Below, piece by piece: positions 26,259 to 35,272 of a DNA stretch of 64,000 nt (within the stretch, counting starts at the first letter, position 1; each line of letters opens with the position of its first letter). The DNA is from Nocardioides aromaticivorans (GTDB taxonomy: Bacteria > Actinomycetota > Actinomycetes > Propionibacteriales > Nocardioidaceae): assembly GCF_013408525.1 (NCBI RefSeq), contig NZ_JACBZM010000001.1, positions 1,364,001-1,428,000 of the forward strand, in the 5' to 3' direction. Below the pieces are notes generated by a model that saw only the letters and a list, made by a program, of their open reading frames with translations, did no database searches and was not told where the DNA came from. The translations under genes were made by a program, and so were the position numbers.

Positions 26259-29243
26259 CTACGGGAGGAGATCGTCGCGGCGGGCGATGGCCGCCGCTTC
26301 GGTGCGGCTGGCCGCCCCGAGCTTGCCCAGGATGTTGGAGACGTGGACGCTGACGGTCTTGGTGCTGATGAACAGCTGCTTGCCGATCTCGCCGTTGGAG
26401 CGGCCCTCGGCGACGAGCGCCAGGATCTCCACCTCGCGGGCGGTCAGCCGCGCCGCGGGGCTGTCGGTGGCGGGCGTCGCGGACCGCGCCGCGCCGAGGT
26501 CGGACACGAGCAGCGGCGCACGGAGGCGGTCGGCGATCGCGCGCGCCGCCTCGGCCTCCTCCGCCGCGGCAGCGGTCTCGCCGACCAGCCGCAGGATCTG
26601 GGAGTACGCCGCCCGCACGCGCGCCTCCTCCGGCACGTGCCCCAGCTTGGTGACGCTCTCGAGCGCCTCGACCCATGCGCCGACGAGCTCGTCGCGGGAC
26701 GACGCGTCGCCGCCGAGCCAGCGCACGCGCAGGTGCTCGGCGCGCAGGCGGGCCTCCCACATCTGGCCCTCGACGCCCCAGCGCCCCGGCCCGGACCGGA
26801 ACCGCTCGGCGACGGTGCGGCCGTCGACCAGGAGCTGGTCGGCGCGCTGGAGCAGCGCGCGGCGCTCCGCGGCGCTGGCGGAGGGCAGGGCTGCCGCGAT
26901 GGCCGCGAGCGTCAGCGAGGACAGCCGGACCCGCGCCGCGAAGTGCTCCTGCCAGATCCGGCCCAGGACGCTCACGACCTCGTCGTAGGCCGCGATCGCT
27001 GCGGCGGCGTCGCCGCGCCAGCCGTTGACGTCGATCTCGACACCGGCGCTGAACACGCCGACACCGCCCTCGTCCTCCCACAGCGAGCGGAGGCTCCGGA
27101 CGCGGTCGAGCACGTCCTCGCCGCGGGCGGCGAGGATCGAGAACCGGGACGGCGCGATGATGCCGAGCGGGATGACCGGGCCGGCCCCGTCGGCGACGGC
27201 GTCGGTCAGCGCGAGCGCCTCGTCCCAGGCGCCCGTGATCAGCCGGATGCTCGCGAGCTGCCAGCGCGACTCCATGACATAGGGCGCCCAGGGCGTGCCG
27301 GCCCGCGCGCCGGCCTCGACGCCCGAGGCGAACCAGCGGGCGGCGACCTCCCACTCGGCGGAGTCCTGGTAGGACCGCCCGAGCAGGAAGCGGCCCCGCA
27401 GCTCGGCCTGGAGCGCACCGGCCTGCTCGGCCCGGGCGACCGCGGCCTCGAGCGCGGCGCGCAGCGCCTCCTGCTCCGTGCCGACGACCGTCTTGACGTG
27501 GAGCCCGCTCAGCGTCGTCACGACCTCGGAGGCGAGGACCGGCATGGCCAGGCGCTCGGCCAGGCCGAGCGCCTCGGTGGCGAAGGACTCCGCCTCGTCC
27601 TCGCGGCCGACGTTGGCGAGCACGCGGGCGTGGGCGATGAGCACCTTGGCCCGCATCGGGCTCTCGCCCTCCGGGGCGAGCGCGAGGGCCTCGGCCGACA
27701 GGGCCGCCGCGTCGAGGTCGTTCTCGGTGACGGTGAGGAGCTCGGCGTACTGGCTGAGCAGGCGGCAGCGGGCGAGCGGCGCGGTGTCGGCGGGGGTGCG
27801 CTCGAGGTGCTCCTTCAGGAGCTGGCAGGCGCGCTGGGCGTCGCCGCCGGCGACGAGCGCGTCGGAGGTGCGCGCGGCGATCTTGGAGGAGTCGATGCCG
27901 AGGCGCTCGGCGCGGTCGGCGTCCTCGAGCAGCTCGAGCGCCTGCTGGAAGTGGTCGGCCGCCTCGTCGGGACCGCCGACCGCCATCGCCTCGTCGCCCG
28001 CCTCGATGCTGGCCTCGACGGCGCGGTCGAGGTCGTTGCTGCGGCGGGCGTGCCGGGCCAGCTCGGCCGCCGTGCCGCGACCGGCCGCCTCACCGAGGGC
28101 GGTGACATAGCGCGCGTGGAGCCGGACGCGCTCGCCGGGGAGGAGGTCGTCGTACACGGCCTCGCCGAGGAGGGCGTGCCGGAAGGTGTAGTGGCGCGCG
28201 CCGGCCTCGAGGACGTTCATCTCGACCGCCTGGCGCACGCCGGCGTCGAAGTCGGCCGGGGCCAGGTCGGTCGCCGCCGCGAGCAGGTCGTGGGTGATCC
28301 GGCGACCTGCGGCGCTGGCGACGCGCACGACCTGGCGGGCCTCGTCGGAGAGTCGGTCGAGCCGGACGAGGAGCACGTCGGCGAGGTCACCCGGGACGTC
28401 CTCGCAGTCGCGGTCCTGCTTGGAGGCGACCAGCTCCTCGACGAAGAAGGCGTTGCCCTCGGCGCGGTCGATGATCGAGGCCACGGCGCGCTCGTCGAGG
28501 CCGTCGGGCGCGAGCTCGCGGACCAGGGCGCGCACGGAGTCCTCCGGCAGCGGCGAGAGGGCGAGCCGGTCGACATTGGGGATCCGCGACCACTCGGCGA
28601 CCTGGCGGCGCAGCGGGTGGCGGCGGTGCAGGTCGTCGGAGCGGTAGGACACCACCACGGCCACCGGGTTGGTGAAGGCGCGCGTGAAGAGGAAGCCGAT
28701 CAGGTCGCGGGTGGACTGGTCGGCCCAGTGCGTGTCCTCGATGACGAGCAGCACCGGCGCCTCGGCCGCGGCGGCCTCCAGGAGGGCGTGCACGGCCTCG
28801 AACAGGCCGGCCCGGTCGCCGTCGTGGCCGGGGACCTCGACGGCCGGACCGACCTCACGGGCCTCGCCCCCGACGCGGACGCGGCGCCCGGGGAGCAGCC
28901 GCTCGATCGCGCCGTGGGACGCCACCTGCTGGGCGACCTCGGGCAGCTCGTCGAGGATGCGGCCGACGACCTCGCTGAAGGGGAGATAGGGCAGCGCGCT
29001 CTCGCCGAAGTCGAGGCAGTGGCCGGCGTAGACCCGCCATCCCTCGACCTTGGCGCGATCACGCAGCTCGATCAGCAGCCGGGTCTTGCCGACCCCGGCG
29101 TCGCCCGACAGCAGCACCGCTCCCGGTCGTCCCTGCCAGCGGCGGCCCGCGGACGCGAGGCCCACCAGCCGGCTCAGCTCGGCGAGCTCGGAGTCACGCC
29201 CGACCATCGTCAGGCTGCTGTGTGCGGCCACGGGGACCATCAT
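26259..29243 (-). CDS. Large ATPase (LAL-type) LuxR-family regulator
   Basis: 994 residues. N-terminal STAND/AAA domain with Walker A LLSGDAGVGKTRLLIEL near residue 48 and Walker B VLLVIEDTHWADQSTRDL near 165. A long TPR-like helical region follows (about residues 400-900). The C-terminal LuxR helix-turn-helix reads LTAREVEILALVAEGRSNGE, then STKTVSVHVSNILGKL. An ATP-dependent signal-integrating activator of the MalT/LAL type; the inducer is unknown. Start at the first ATG of an ATG-ATG pair; upstream GTG codons are possible. The P450 gene lies directly downstream in the same direction. Confidence 0.9.
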   Translation of the reverse strand: MMVPVAAHSSLTMVGRDSELAELSRLVGLASAGRRWQGRPGAVLLSGDAGVGKTRLLIELRDRAKVEGWRVYAGHCLDFGESALPYLPFSEVVGRILDELPEVAQQVASHGAIERLLPGRRVRVGGEAREVGPAVEVPGHDGDRAGLFEAVHALLEAAAAEAPVLLVIEDTHWADQSTRDLIGFLFTRAFTNPVAVVVSYRSDDLHRRHPLRRQVAEWSRIPNVDRLALSPLPEDSVRALVRELAPDGLDERAVASIIDRAEGNAFFVEELVASKQDRDCEDVPGDLADVLLVRLDRLSDEARQVVRVASAAGRRITHDLLAAATDLAPADFDAGVRQAVEMNVLEAGARHYTFRHALLGEAVYDDLLPGERVRLHARYVTALGEAAGRGTAAELARHARRSNDLDRAVEASIEAGDEAMAVGGPDEAADHFQQALELLEDADRAERLGIDSSKIAARTSDALVAGGDAQRACQLLKEHLERTPADTAPLARCRLLSQYAELLTVTENDLDAAALSAEALALAPEGESPMRAKVLIAHARVLANVGREDEAESFATEALGLAERLAMPVLASEVVTTLSGLHVKTVVGTEQEALRAALEAAVARAEQAGALQAELRGRFLLGRSYQDSAEWEVAARWFASGVEAGARAGTPWAPYVMESRWQLASIRLITGAWDEALALTDAVADGAGPVIPLGIIAPSRFSILAARGEDVLDRVRSLRSLWEDEGGVGVFSAGVEIDVNGWRGDAAAAIAAYDEVVSVLGRIWQEHFAARVRLSSLTLAAIAAALPSASAAERRALLQRADQLLVDGRTVAERFRSGPGRWGVEGQMWEARLRAEHLRVRWLGGDASSRDELVGAWVEALESVTKLGHVPEEARVRAAYSQILRLVGETAAAAEEAEAARAIADRLRAPLLVSDLGAARSATPATDSPAARLTAREVEILALVAEGRSNGEIGKQLFISTKTVSVHVSNILGKLGAASRTEAAAIARRDDLLP

Positions 29244-29293
29244 GGCCCCCGGCACCGACAGGGTGGTCGTCAAGGTGTGGTGAGGGTGGCGGG

Positions 29294-29446
29294 TCAGCGG
29301 GACCGGCGCTCGACGGTCGGGTCGGCGGCGGCCACGCGACGCAGCCAGGACGACCGGGTGCGTCCGGCACGGCTGGCGGCGACGCCCCTGACGGCGCGCT
29401 GGCGGCGGTAGTCGTTCTCTGCGGAGATGAAGAAGTCGTTGCTCAT
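29294..29446 (-). CDS. Small basic protein (50 residues) upstream of LAL regulator
   Basis: Reading from the ATG at 29446: MSNDFFISAENDYRRQRAVR, then a segment rich in Arg, Ala and Ser (about 12 Arg in all) and ending TVERRSR. No membrane segment. It sits 50 nt upstream of, and is co-directional with, the LAL-type regulator. Only a distant AGGAG (about 15 nt) precedes the ATG, so the start or coding status is uncertain. The DNA hairpin GAGAC-GA-GTCTC lies just upstream. No function can be proposed. Confidence 0.5.
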   Translation of the reverse strand: MSNDFFISAENDYRRQRAVRGVAASRAGRTRSSWLRRVAAADPTVERRSR

Positions 29447-29588
29447 GACGTAGAGACTCGTCTCCTGAGGTAGGCCCGCACATCGGGCAACCTCCCTATC
29501 TGTCGGCTCCGAACCTCACCTGAGGGGGTCGGACCCGCCTGAGGGTCGGTCTGAGGTGGGATAGTTCGTGAGTTGCCGAGGAGGTCGG

Positions 29589-30278
29589 GTGGAGTTCGCA
29601 GAGGTCGTACGACGACGCCGGATGACGCGCGCCTACGCTCCCGACCCCGTCGACCCCGCCGTGGTCGAGGCCGCCCTGGCGGCCGCCACCCGCGCCCCGA
29701 GCGCCGGCTTCTCCCAAGGCTGGGCCTTCGTCGTGCTCGACACCCCGGACGCGGTGCGCGGCTTCTGGCGCGCACAGACCGACGCGGCGGCCGACGGGGG
29801 CAGCCCGGACCGCTGGCTCGCCGGGATGATGACGGCCCCGGTGGTCGTGGTCCCGTGCAGCCGCCGGTCGGCCTACCTGGACCGCTACGCCGAGGCCGAC
29901 AAGCGGCGCGCCGGCCTCCACGAGCGCGACGAGGACCGGTGGGCGATGCCCTACTGGCACCTCGACACCGCGATGGCCTCGCTGCTGGTGCTCCAGTCCG
30001 TGACCGACGCGGGCCTGGGCGCCTGCTTCTTCGGGCTGGTCCCCGACCGGGTCGAGGCCGTGAAGGAGCGGCTCGGCCTGGTCGACACCGCCGACGAGGA
30101 GGCGCCGCACCCGATCGGTGCGATCACGATCGGGCACCCGGCCCCGCCGGCCGACCGGGCGGCGGGTGCACGGGGGTCGGCGAGCCGTCGTCGTCGTACA
30201 CCGTGGCAGGAGGTGGCCCACCGCGGCCGCTGGGGCGCGGGCTGGTCGACTGACGCCGACGGGGAGGCCGCCGGATGA
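29589..30278 (+). CDS. Nitroreductase-family protein
   Basis: 229 residues from a GTG with AGGAGG close upstream. FMN-dependent nitroreductase fold: FAEVVRRRRMTRAYAPDPVD, ATRAPSAGFSQGWAFVVLDT (FMN phosphate region), and MASLLVLQSVTDAGLGACFF with HPIGAITIGHPA near the end. It lacks the Cys/Glu features of specific subfamilies, so substrate is open; family members reduce nitro or enone compounds with NAD(P)H. The C-terminal tail is Arg-rich. It overlaps the ABC transporter gene (ATGA), indicating coupled translation. Confidence 0.85.
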   Translation: MEFAEVVRRRRMTRAYAPDPVDPAVVEAALAAATRAPSAGFSQGWAFVVLDTPDAVRGFWRAQTDAAADGGSPDRWLAGMMTAPVVVVPCSRRSAYLDRYAEADKRRAGLHERDEDRWAMPYWHLDTAMASLLVLQSVTDAGLGACFFGLVPDRVEAVKERLGLVDTADEEAPHPIGAITIGHPAPPADRAAGARGSASRRRRTPWQEVAHRGRWGAGWSTDADGEAAG

Positions 30279-32251
30279 GGCCGAGCCCGGTGGTCACCCA
30301 CCTCACCGCCGACGACCTGCGCCAGAAGGAGCCGGTGCTGCCGCGGATCGCGCGGCTGCTGCGGCCCTACCGCGCCAAGATCGCGATGGTGCTCGTCGCG
30401 GTCGTCGGCGCGGCGTCGCTGCAGGCGCTGGCGCCGTTCCTGACCCGGGCGGTCTTCGACGACGCGCTCTTCCCACTCGACGGCGGCGGCCCCGACCTCG
30501 GCCTGCTCGGCTGGCTGGTCGCGGGTCTGTGCGCCATCCCGGTCGCGGTCGCGCTCATCGGCATCTGGCAGATGTGGCTGACCTCGACCGTCGGGAACTC
30601 CGCGATGGCCGACCTGCGCGGCGACCTGTTCGAGCACCTGCAGAAGATGGAGCTCGCGTTCTTCACCGCGACCAAGACCGGGGCGATCCAGTCCCGGCTG
30701 GCCAACGACGTGGCGGGCGTGCGCACCGTCCTCACCGACACCGCGACGACGATCGTGCAGAACTCCGTGACGGTCGCGGCGGCGCTGGTCTCGATGCTGG
30801 TCCTGTCGTGGCAGCTGACCGTGATCACGCTCTTCCTGATGCCGTTGTTCGTGGTGCTGCAGTTCCGGGTCGGCCGCGTCCGCCAGCGCCTCGCGCGACG
30901 CACCCAGGAGTCGCTGTCGGAGATGACCGCGATCACCGAGGAGGCCCTGTCGGTGAGCGGGATCCTGCTCGCGAAGGTGTTCAACCGGGCCGACTCCGAG
31001 GTCGACCGCTACCGCGAGGCCAACCGCCGCCAGACCCGCCTGCAGGTGGAGCAGGCGATGACCGGGCGCACCTTCTTCGCCGTGGTCCAGACGTTCTTCG
31101 CGATCACGCCGGCGCTGATCTACCTGTTCAGCGGCTGGCTGATCACCGGCGACACCCCCGTCGGGGCGGGCGAGAGCGCGCTCACCGCGGGCACCCTCGT
31201 CGCGTTCACCACGCTGCAGGGCAGGCTGCAGATGCCGCTGCTGCAGCTGATGCGGGTCACCCTCGACGTGCAGACCTCGCTCGCCCTGTTCCGCCGGATC
31301 TTCGAGTACCTCGACCTCGAGCCCGCCATCACCGAGCGCCCCGGCGCCGTCACCCTCGACCCCGACGCCGTCCGGGGCCGGGTGGAGATGCGCGGCGTCC
31401 GGTTCCGCTACCCCGAGCCCCGCTCCCTGTCCGGTACGACGAACCGCGACCGCTTCGGCGAGAGCGGGGTGCGGATCGAGGCGGACCCCGATGGTCCCGG
31501 CGCCGCACCGGTGACCTCCGGGTGGGCGCTCGACGACGTCTCGCTCGTGGTCGAGCCGGGGCAGCTCGCCGCGATCGTGGGTCCGTCGGGCAGCGGGAAG
31601 ACGACGGCGACGTACCTCGTCCCGCGGTTCTACGACGTCACCGAGGGCGCGGTGCTGATCGACGGCCACGACGTCCGCGACCTCACCCTCTCCTCGCTCG
31701 CCGACGCCGTCGGGATGGTGACCCAGGAGCCGTACCTCTTCCACGGCACCATCCGCGACAACATCGCCTACGCGAAGCCCGACGCGACCGCCGACGAGAT
31801 CGAGCGGGCCGCGCGCGACGCCAACATCCACGACCGGATCATGGGCTTCCCCGAGGGCTACGAGACGATCACCGGCGAGCGCGGCTACCGCCTGTCCGGC
31901 GGGGAGAAGCAGCGCCTCGCCATCGCCCGCGTGCTGCTCAAGGACCCCGCCATCCTGATCCTCGACGAGGCCACCTCCGCGCTCGACAACGAGACCGAGC
32001 GACTGGTTCAGGAGGCCCTCGAGCGCGCCACCCGCTCGCGCACCACCATCGCCATCGCCCACCGCCTCTCGACGATCCGCTCCGCCGACGTCATCTTCGG
32101 CCTGGAGGACGGTCGCCTCGTCGAGCGCGGCACGCACCACGAGTTGATGGCCGCCGGTGGCCTCTACAAGCGCCTGTACGACGAGCAGTTCTCCCGTGAG
32201 CCGCACGGCCGGCCGGCCTGCGACAGCCGGCGGGCGGACGTCTCGTTGTAG
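30275..32251 (+). CDS. ABC exporter, fused permease and ATPase
   Basis: 658 residues. Six transmembrane helices in the N-terminal half (ABC type 1, with LEHLQKMELAFFTATKTG-like coupling region near 115), then an ATPase domain: Walker A IVGPSGSGKTTATYL near residue 432, signature LSGGEKQRLAIARVLLKDP near 540, Walker B ILILDEATSALDNETERLV, and H-loop IAIAHRLSTI. An insertion of about 35 residues rich in Gly and Asp separates the first nucleotide-domain strand (FRYPEP) from ALDDVSLVV. Exports lipids, drugs or peptides as a homodimer or with a partner; substrate not inferable. A palindromic element follows the stop. Confidence 0.92.
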   Translation: MRPSPVVTHLTADDLRQKEPVLPRIARLLRPYRAKIAMVLVAVVGAASLQALAPFLTRAVFDDALFPLDGGGPDLGLLGWLVAGLCAIPVAVALIGIWQMWLTSTVGNSAMADLRGDLFEHLQKMELAFFTATKTGAIQSRLANDVAGVRTVLTDTATTIVQNSVTVAAALVSMLVLSWQLTVITLFLMPLFVVLQFRVGRVRQRLARRTQESLSEMTAITEEALSVSGILLAKVFNRADSEVDRYREANRRQTRLQVEQAMTGRTFFAVVQTFFAITPALIYLFSGWLITGDTPVGAGESALTAGTLVAFTTLQGRLQMPLLQLMRVTLDVQTSLALFRRIFEYLDLEPAITERPGAVTLDPDAVRGRVEMRGVRFRYPEPRSLSGTTNRDRFGESGVRIEADPDGPGAAPVTSGWALDDVSLVVEPGQLAAIVGPSGSGKTTATYLVPRFYDVTEGAVLIDGHDVRDLTLSSLADAVGMVTQEPYLFHGTIRDNIAYAKPDATADEIERAARDANIHDRIMGFPEGYETITGERGYRLSGGEKQRLAIARVLLKDPAILILDEATSALDNETERLVQEALERATRSRTTIAIAHRLSTIRSADVIFGLEDGRLVERGTHHELMAAGGLYKRLYDEQFSREPHGRPACDSRRADVSL

Positions 32252-32276
32252 CGGGGCCCTACCTGGTCGGCGCTGC

Positions 32277-32343
32277 GCGGTAGTCCCTGACGAAAAGCAC
32301 CGAGATGACGTGGTTTCCGGTGCTTTTCGTCAGGGACTACCGC
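32277..32343. repeat. Palindromic intergenic element, 25-bp arms, copy 1
   Basis: Perfect inverted repeat; arms begin GCGGTAGTCCCTGACGAAAA and continue through GCACC (25 nt), with a 17-nt loop. The arms are identical to those at 33491-33557. It separates the ABC transporter gene from the convergent PD-(D/E)XK-like gene. It may terminate transcription from both sides. Confidence 0.85.
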
Positions 32344-32354
32344 AGCACAGCCGC

Positions 32355-33383
32355 TCACGCGGTGCGGTAGCGCAGCCACCGGTCGGCCTGGTCAGCGCTG
32401 AGGGCCCGGCGTGCCTCGACGGTCGAGGTCGATGTCCACCACGTCGGCGGGTCAGCGGTCCAGGAACGCGGGCCGGTACGACGTGCGGCTGATCGGTACG
32501 CGCGCCAGAGCCGAGCCAAGAAGTCGCCGGGCCGGTCTCCGGACATCCACCGCACCATCTCCACCCCGTGGGACGCGAAGACCTCGTCACGGGCGCGGTC
32601 GCTGCGACGCTGCTCGCGGCCGAGGTGGACGACGCCGTCGTAGTCGGCTGCCACCCCTGCCGCCACGTCGATGACGTCGGGGGTCCCGATGTGCCGTCCC
32701 TCCCTGTCGAACAGGGGGACATTGGGCTTCAGCAGAGCTCCTTCGACCGCAGCCGCCCACAGCAGCCGGAGCCTGGTCTCCTGCGGGGACCAGGCGTTCT
32801 CCTGACCCAGGGTCAACGCCTGCCGCGCCTGCGGCACCCCCGTCCACGACGACTGCCCGCCGATGACCTCGCCGACCTCCGCAACCGATGCAAGGTCCGA
32901 GTACGCCGCCATGTCGAGGACCTGGACCGCAGCCAGCAGGGACGGCGCGTAGCGCATGGCGAAGGAGACCGACCACGCCGCATTCGTGACCCGAACGCCG
33001 TCGACCGTCAGCATCGCGTGCTGGCCAGCGCCCTCCCCGCACACGACCAAGCCCCGCTGCGGGCGAATGTCGAAGGTACTGATCAGCAAGTCGACCGGGA
33101 GCCGGCCACCAGTCGCGTCCGTTCCCGCGAACCACGTGCCGCCCAGCCACCGCAGTGCGGCCCAACCGGTCACCGCGTGCGGCGGCCCGAGGACGACCGA
33201 GGCCTCGAGGATCCGCTGCTCGACATCGCTCCCGTCGATCTCAGCCGGGACGTAGAACCCGCGGCTCGAACGGCGGAACCTCACGCGGTTGCGCGCCTGT
33301 CCCCGCGTCGGTCCGTCCCGACCCGTCGGATCCAGCCGGACCGGTCGCACCAGGCCCGGACGAGGCTCCTCCCATCGCACCAT
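32355..33383 (-). CDS. PD-(D/E)XK-like / DUF559-type protein, AbiEi-like layout
   Basis: About 342 residues. The N-terminal half resembles winged-helix antitoxin-like domains (FRRSSRGFYVPAEIDGSDVE; AVTGWAALRWLGGTWFAGTD; VRVTNAAWSVSFAMRYAP). The C-terminal quarter resembles the Vsr/DUF559 nuclease-like fold: TPDVIDVAAGVAADYDGVVH (the PD...D pair), then RRSDRARDEVFASHGVEMVR. Members are common in Nocardioides and are of unknown function; links to abortive infection are by similarity only. Start uncertain: ATG 33383 or in-frame GTG 33458; neither has a good ribosome site. It is framed by two identical palindromes. Confidence 0.65.
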   Translation of the reverse strand: MVRWEEPRPGLVRPVRLDPTGRDGPTRGQARNRVRFRRSSRGFYVPAEIDGSDVEQRILEASVVLGPPHAVTGWAALRWLGGTWFAGTDATGGRLPVDLLISTFDIRPQRGLVVCGEGAGQHAMLTVDGVRVTNAAWSVSFAMRYAPSLLAAVQVLDMAAYSDLASVAEVGEVIGGQSSWTGVPQARQALTLGQENAWSPQETRLRLLWAAAVEGALLKPNVPLFDREGRHIGTPDVIDVAAGVAADYDGVVHLGREQRRSDRARDEVFASHGVEMVRWMSGDRPGDFLARLWRAYRSAARRTGPRSWTADPPTWWTSTSTVEARRALSADQADRWLRYRTA

Positions 33384-33490
33384 GCCGGCAGGTTGCGCCC
33401 GCCGTACGACATCGCGCGCCGTCGCTGGCCGGCCCTGTGGACAACGATGCTCCTCCACAGGGCAGGACGCTCCAGGTGGCCGATCCCGCT

Positions 33491-33557
33491 GCGGTAGTCC
33501 CTGACGAAAAGCACCACAACGCGACCGATTCCGGTGCTTTTCGTCAGGGACTACCGC
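33491..33557. repeat. Palindromic intergenic element, 25-bp arms, copy 2
   Basis: Same 25-nt arms and same 17-nt loop length as 32277-32343; only the loop differs (both loops end TTCC). It is located between the PD-(D/E)XK-like gene and the response regulator gene, 16 nt from the stop of the latter. Confidence 0.85.
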
Positions 33558-33573
33558 ACGCGACGCACCGACA

Positions 33574-34224
33574 TCAGGGCTCCACGAGTCCCGCCCGGAT
33601 CGCGTAGCGGGTCAGCTGGGTGCGGTCGTTCATCCCCAGCCGGGCGAGGATGTTGGTGCGGTGCTTGTCGACCGTCTTCTCGCTGATCGTGAGGATCCGC
33701 GCGATCTCGCGAGTCGTTCGTCCCTCCGCGACCAGCTTGAGCACCTCGTCCTCGCGCGGCGTGAGCACGGTGGTGGGGACCCGCTCGCCGCGAGCGACCC
33801 GATCGAAGTAGTCGCGGACGATCGCGCCCATGGCGCCGGGGTAGACAAAGGCCTCGCCGCGCATCGCCGCCCGGCACGCCTCGACGAGGTCCTCGTCGAC
33901 GACGGACTTCAGCACGTAGCCGCTGGCGCCCAGGCGCAGCGCCGAGAAGAAGTACTGCTCGTTGTCGTGCATCGACAGCATCAGCACCCGCGGCGGGTCG
34001 GGCCGCCGGGCGATCTCACGCGCCGCCTGCAGCCCCGTCATGGTCGGCATCGCGATGTCGAGGACGACCAGGTCGACCTCGGTCTGCCGCAGCAGCGCCA
34101 CCGCCTCCGCCCCGTCGGCCGCCTCGGCGACGACCTCGATGTCGGGCTGCTGCTCGAGGATGAGGCGCACCCCCCGACGGACGAGGGCGTGGTCGTCGGC
34201 CAGGAGGACCCGGATCGGCGTCAC
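33574..34224 (-). CDS. NarL/FixJ-type response regulator
   Basis: 216 residues from a GTG. Receiver domain with the acidic pair in VLLADDHALVRRGV, phosphoacceptor Asp56 in LVVLDIAMPTMTG, Lys in GYVLKSVVDED. C-terminal LuxR helix-turn-helix (VLTPREDEVLKLVAEGRTTR, SEKTVDKHRTNILARLGM). It overlaps the sensor kinase stop (GTGA), so both are made from one mRNA and form a two-component pair. Possible targets include the divergent transport operon at 35273. A palindrome lies just beyond the stop. Confidence 0.93.
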   Translation of the reverse strand: MTPIRVLLADDHALVRRGVRLILEQQPDIEVVAEAADGAEAVALLRQTEVDLVVLDIAMPTMTGLQAAREIARRPDPPRVLMLSMHDNEQYFFSALRLGASGYVLKSVVDEDLVEACRAAMRGEAFVYPGAMGAIVRDYFDRVARGERVPTTVLTPREDEVLKLVAEGRTTREIARILTISEKTVDKHRTNILARLGMNDRTQLTRYAIRAGLVEP

Positions 34225-35186
34225 GCGACACCTCCGGTCGGGACGAGCAGCCGGACCGTCGTACCCGCACCGCGCGAGCGCACCTCGAGGGTCCCGCCGA
34301 CCAGTGCCGCGCGGTCGCGCATCCCGGCCAGCCCGGTGCCGTCGGGCGTCCCGGCGGCGAGCCCGCAGCCGTCGTCGGCGACCTCCAGGGCGACGCCCGT
34401 GCCGAAGCGCAGCAGCGACAGCTCGACCCGCGTGGCCCTGGCATGGCGGACCACGTTGGTGAGCGCCTCCTGGGCGACGCGGTAGACCACGACCTCGGCA
34501 TCGTGGCCCAGCTCCGGCAGGCCGGGTCCGAAGGTACGACGGACGGCCGGCCCGCCGTGCGCGGCGACATCGGTGGCCAGCGCCGCGAGCGCGGCCTGCA
34601 GGCCGAGGTCGTCGAGCACACCGGGGCGCAGCTCGCGCGCCACCCGTCGTACGTCGTCCAGACCGGACCGGGCGCTCTCGCGCAGGAGCGCCAGCTCGGC
34701 GCGCAGGTCGTGCGGGGCGCGGTCCTCCACCTGCTTGAGCCCCAGCAGCACCACCGTGAGGCTCTGGCCGACCTGGTCGTGCAGCTCGCGCGCGATCCGG
34801 TGGCGCTCCGCCTCCTGCGCGGCGAGCGCCCGGGCGGAGCTGGATCGTCGCTCCCCCTCGAGGCGCTCCAGCATCGCGTGGTAGCTGCGGACCAGCTGCG
34901 CGCCCGGACCGTCGCCCTCGGCGGTCAGGCGGCGCCCCACCCCGCCCAGCTGGACGGTCGCCATCTCCCGGATCACCTTGTCGACCGGCGCCAGCGCACT
35001 GCGCAGCAGGACCGCCGTCACCAGCAGGACCAGGCCGAGGCCGGCGACGAGGACCAACGCCTCCGAGACCACGACCTGCCGCGAGACCCGGGCCGGCGAG
35101 AGCAGCAGGACCGACACCGCCGCACACAGCACCGCGCCGTTGATCAGGCACACCTTCCAGTACAGGGACGAGTTGACGGGCCGCAC
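34221..35186 (-). CDS. Sensor histidine kinase (HisKA_3 type)
   Basis: 321 residues from a GTG with GGAGGG upstream. Two N-terminal membrane helices (VCLINGAVLCAAVSVLLL and ALVLVAGLGLVLLVTAVLL) have a very short outside loop, so the sensor region is probably membrane-embedded. A HAMP-like linker follows, then the dimerisation box ERHRIARELHDQVGQSLTVV with the phosphoacceptor His, and an HATPase_c domain (VVYRVAQEALTNVVRHARAT, VADDGCGLAAGTPDGTGLAG). Partner of the response regulator that overlaps its end. Confidence 0.92.
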   Translation of the reverse strand: MRPVNSSLYWKVCLINGAVLCAAVSVLLLSPARVSRQVVVSEALVLVAGLGLVLLVTAVLLRSALAPVDKVIREMATVQLGGVGRRLTAEGDGPGAQLVRSYHAMLERLEGERRSSSARALAAQEAERHRIARELHDQVGQSLTVVLLGLKQVEDRAPHDLRAELALLRESARSGLDDVRRVARELRPGVLDDLGLQAALAALATDVAAHGGPAVRRTFGPGLPELGHDAEVVVYRVAQEALTNVVRHARATRVELSLLRFGTGVALEVADDGCGLAAGTPDGTGLAGMRDRAALVGGTLEVRSRGAGTTVRLLVPTGGVA

Positions 35187-35272
35187 GCCTCCACCCTCCC
35201 CGAAGGACGGGGCTGAGCAAATGGGGGGCGGACCCCATACCGCCGCGACGGCTCCGGCGGTTCGCTGGAGCC

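Noticed and set aside
29951..32206. 751-codon frame antisense to the ABC exporter
   Set aside because: Repetitive Gly/Arg/Asp composition with no domain; the plus-strand gene has all ABC motifs.
32355..33383. Type IV toxin-antitoxin pair (AbiEi/AbiEii)
   Set aside because: No adjacent nucleotidyltransferase (AbiEii) gene; the neighbours are an ABC exporter and a response regulator.
35224..35262. ATGGGG...CCCCAT dyad in the kinase/transport divergent region
   Set aside because: Six-base arms in GC-rich DNA with no repetition elsewhere; too weak to call an operator.
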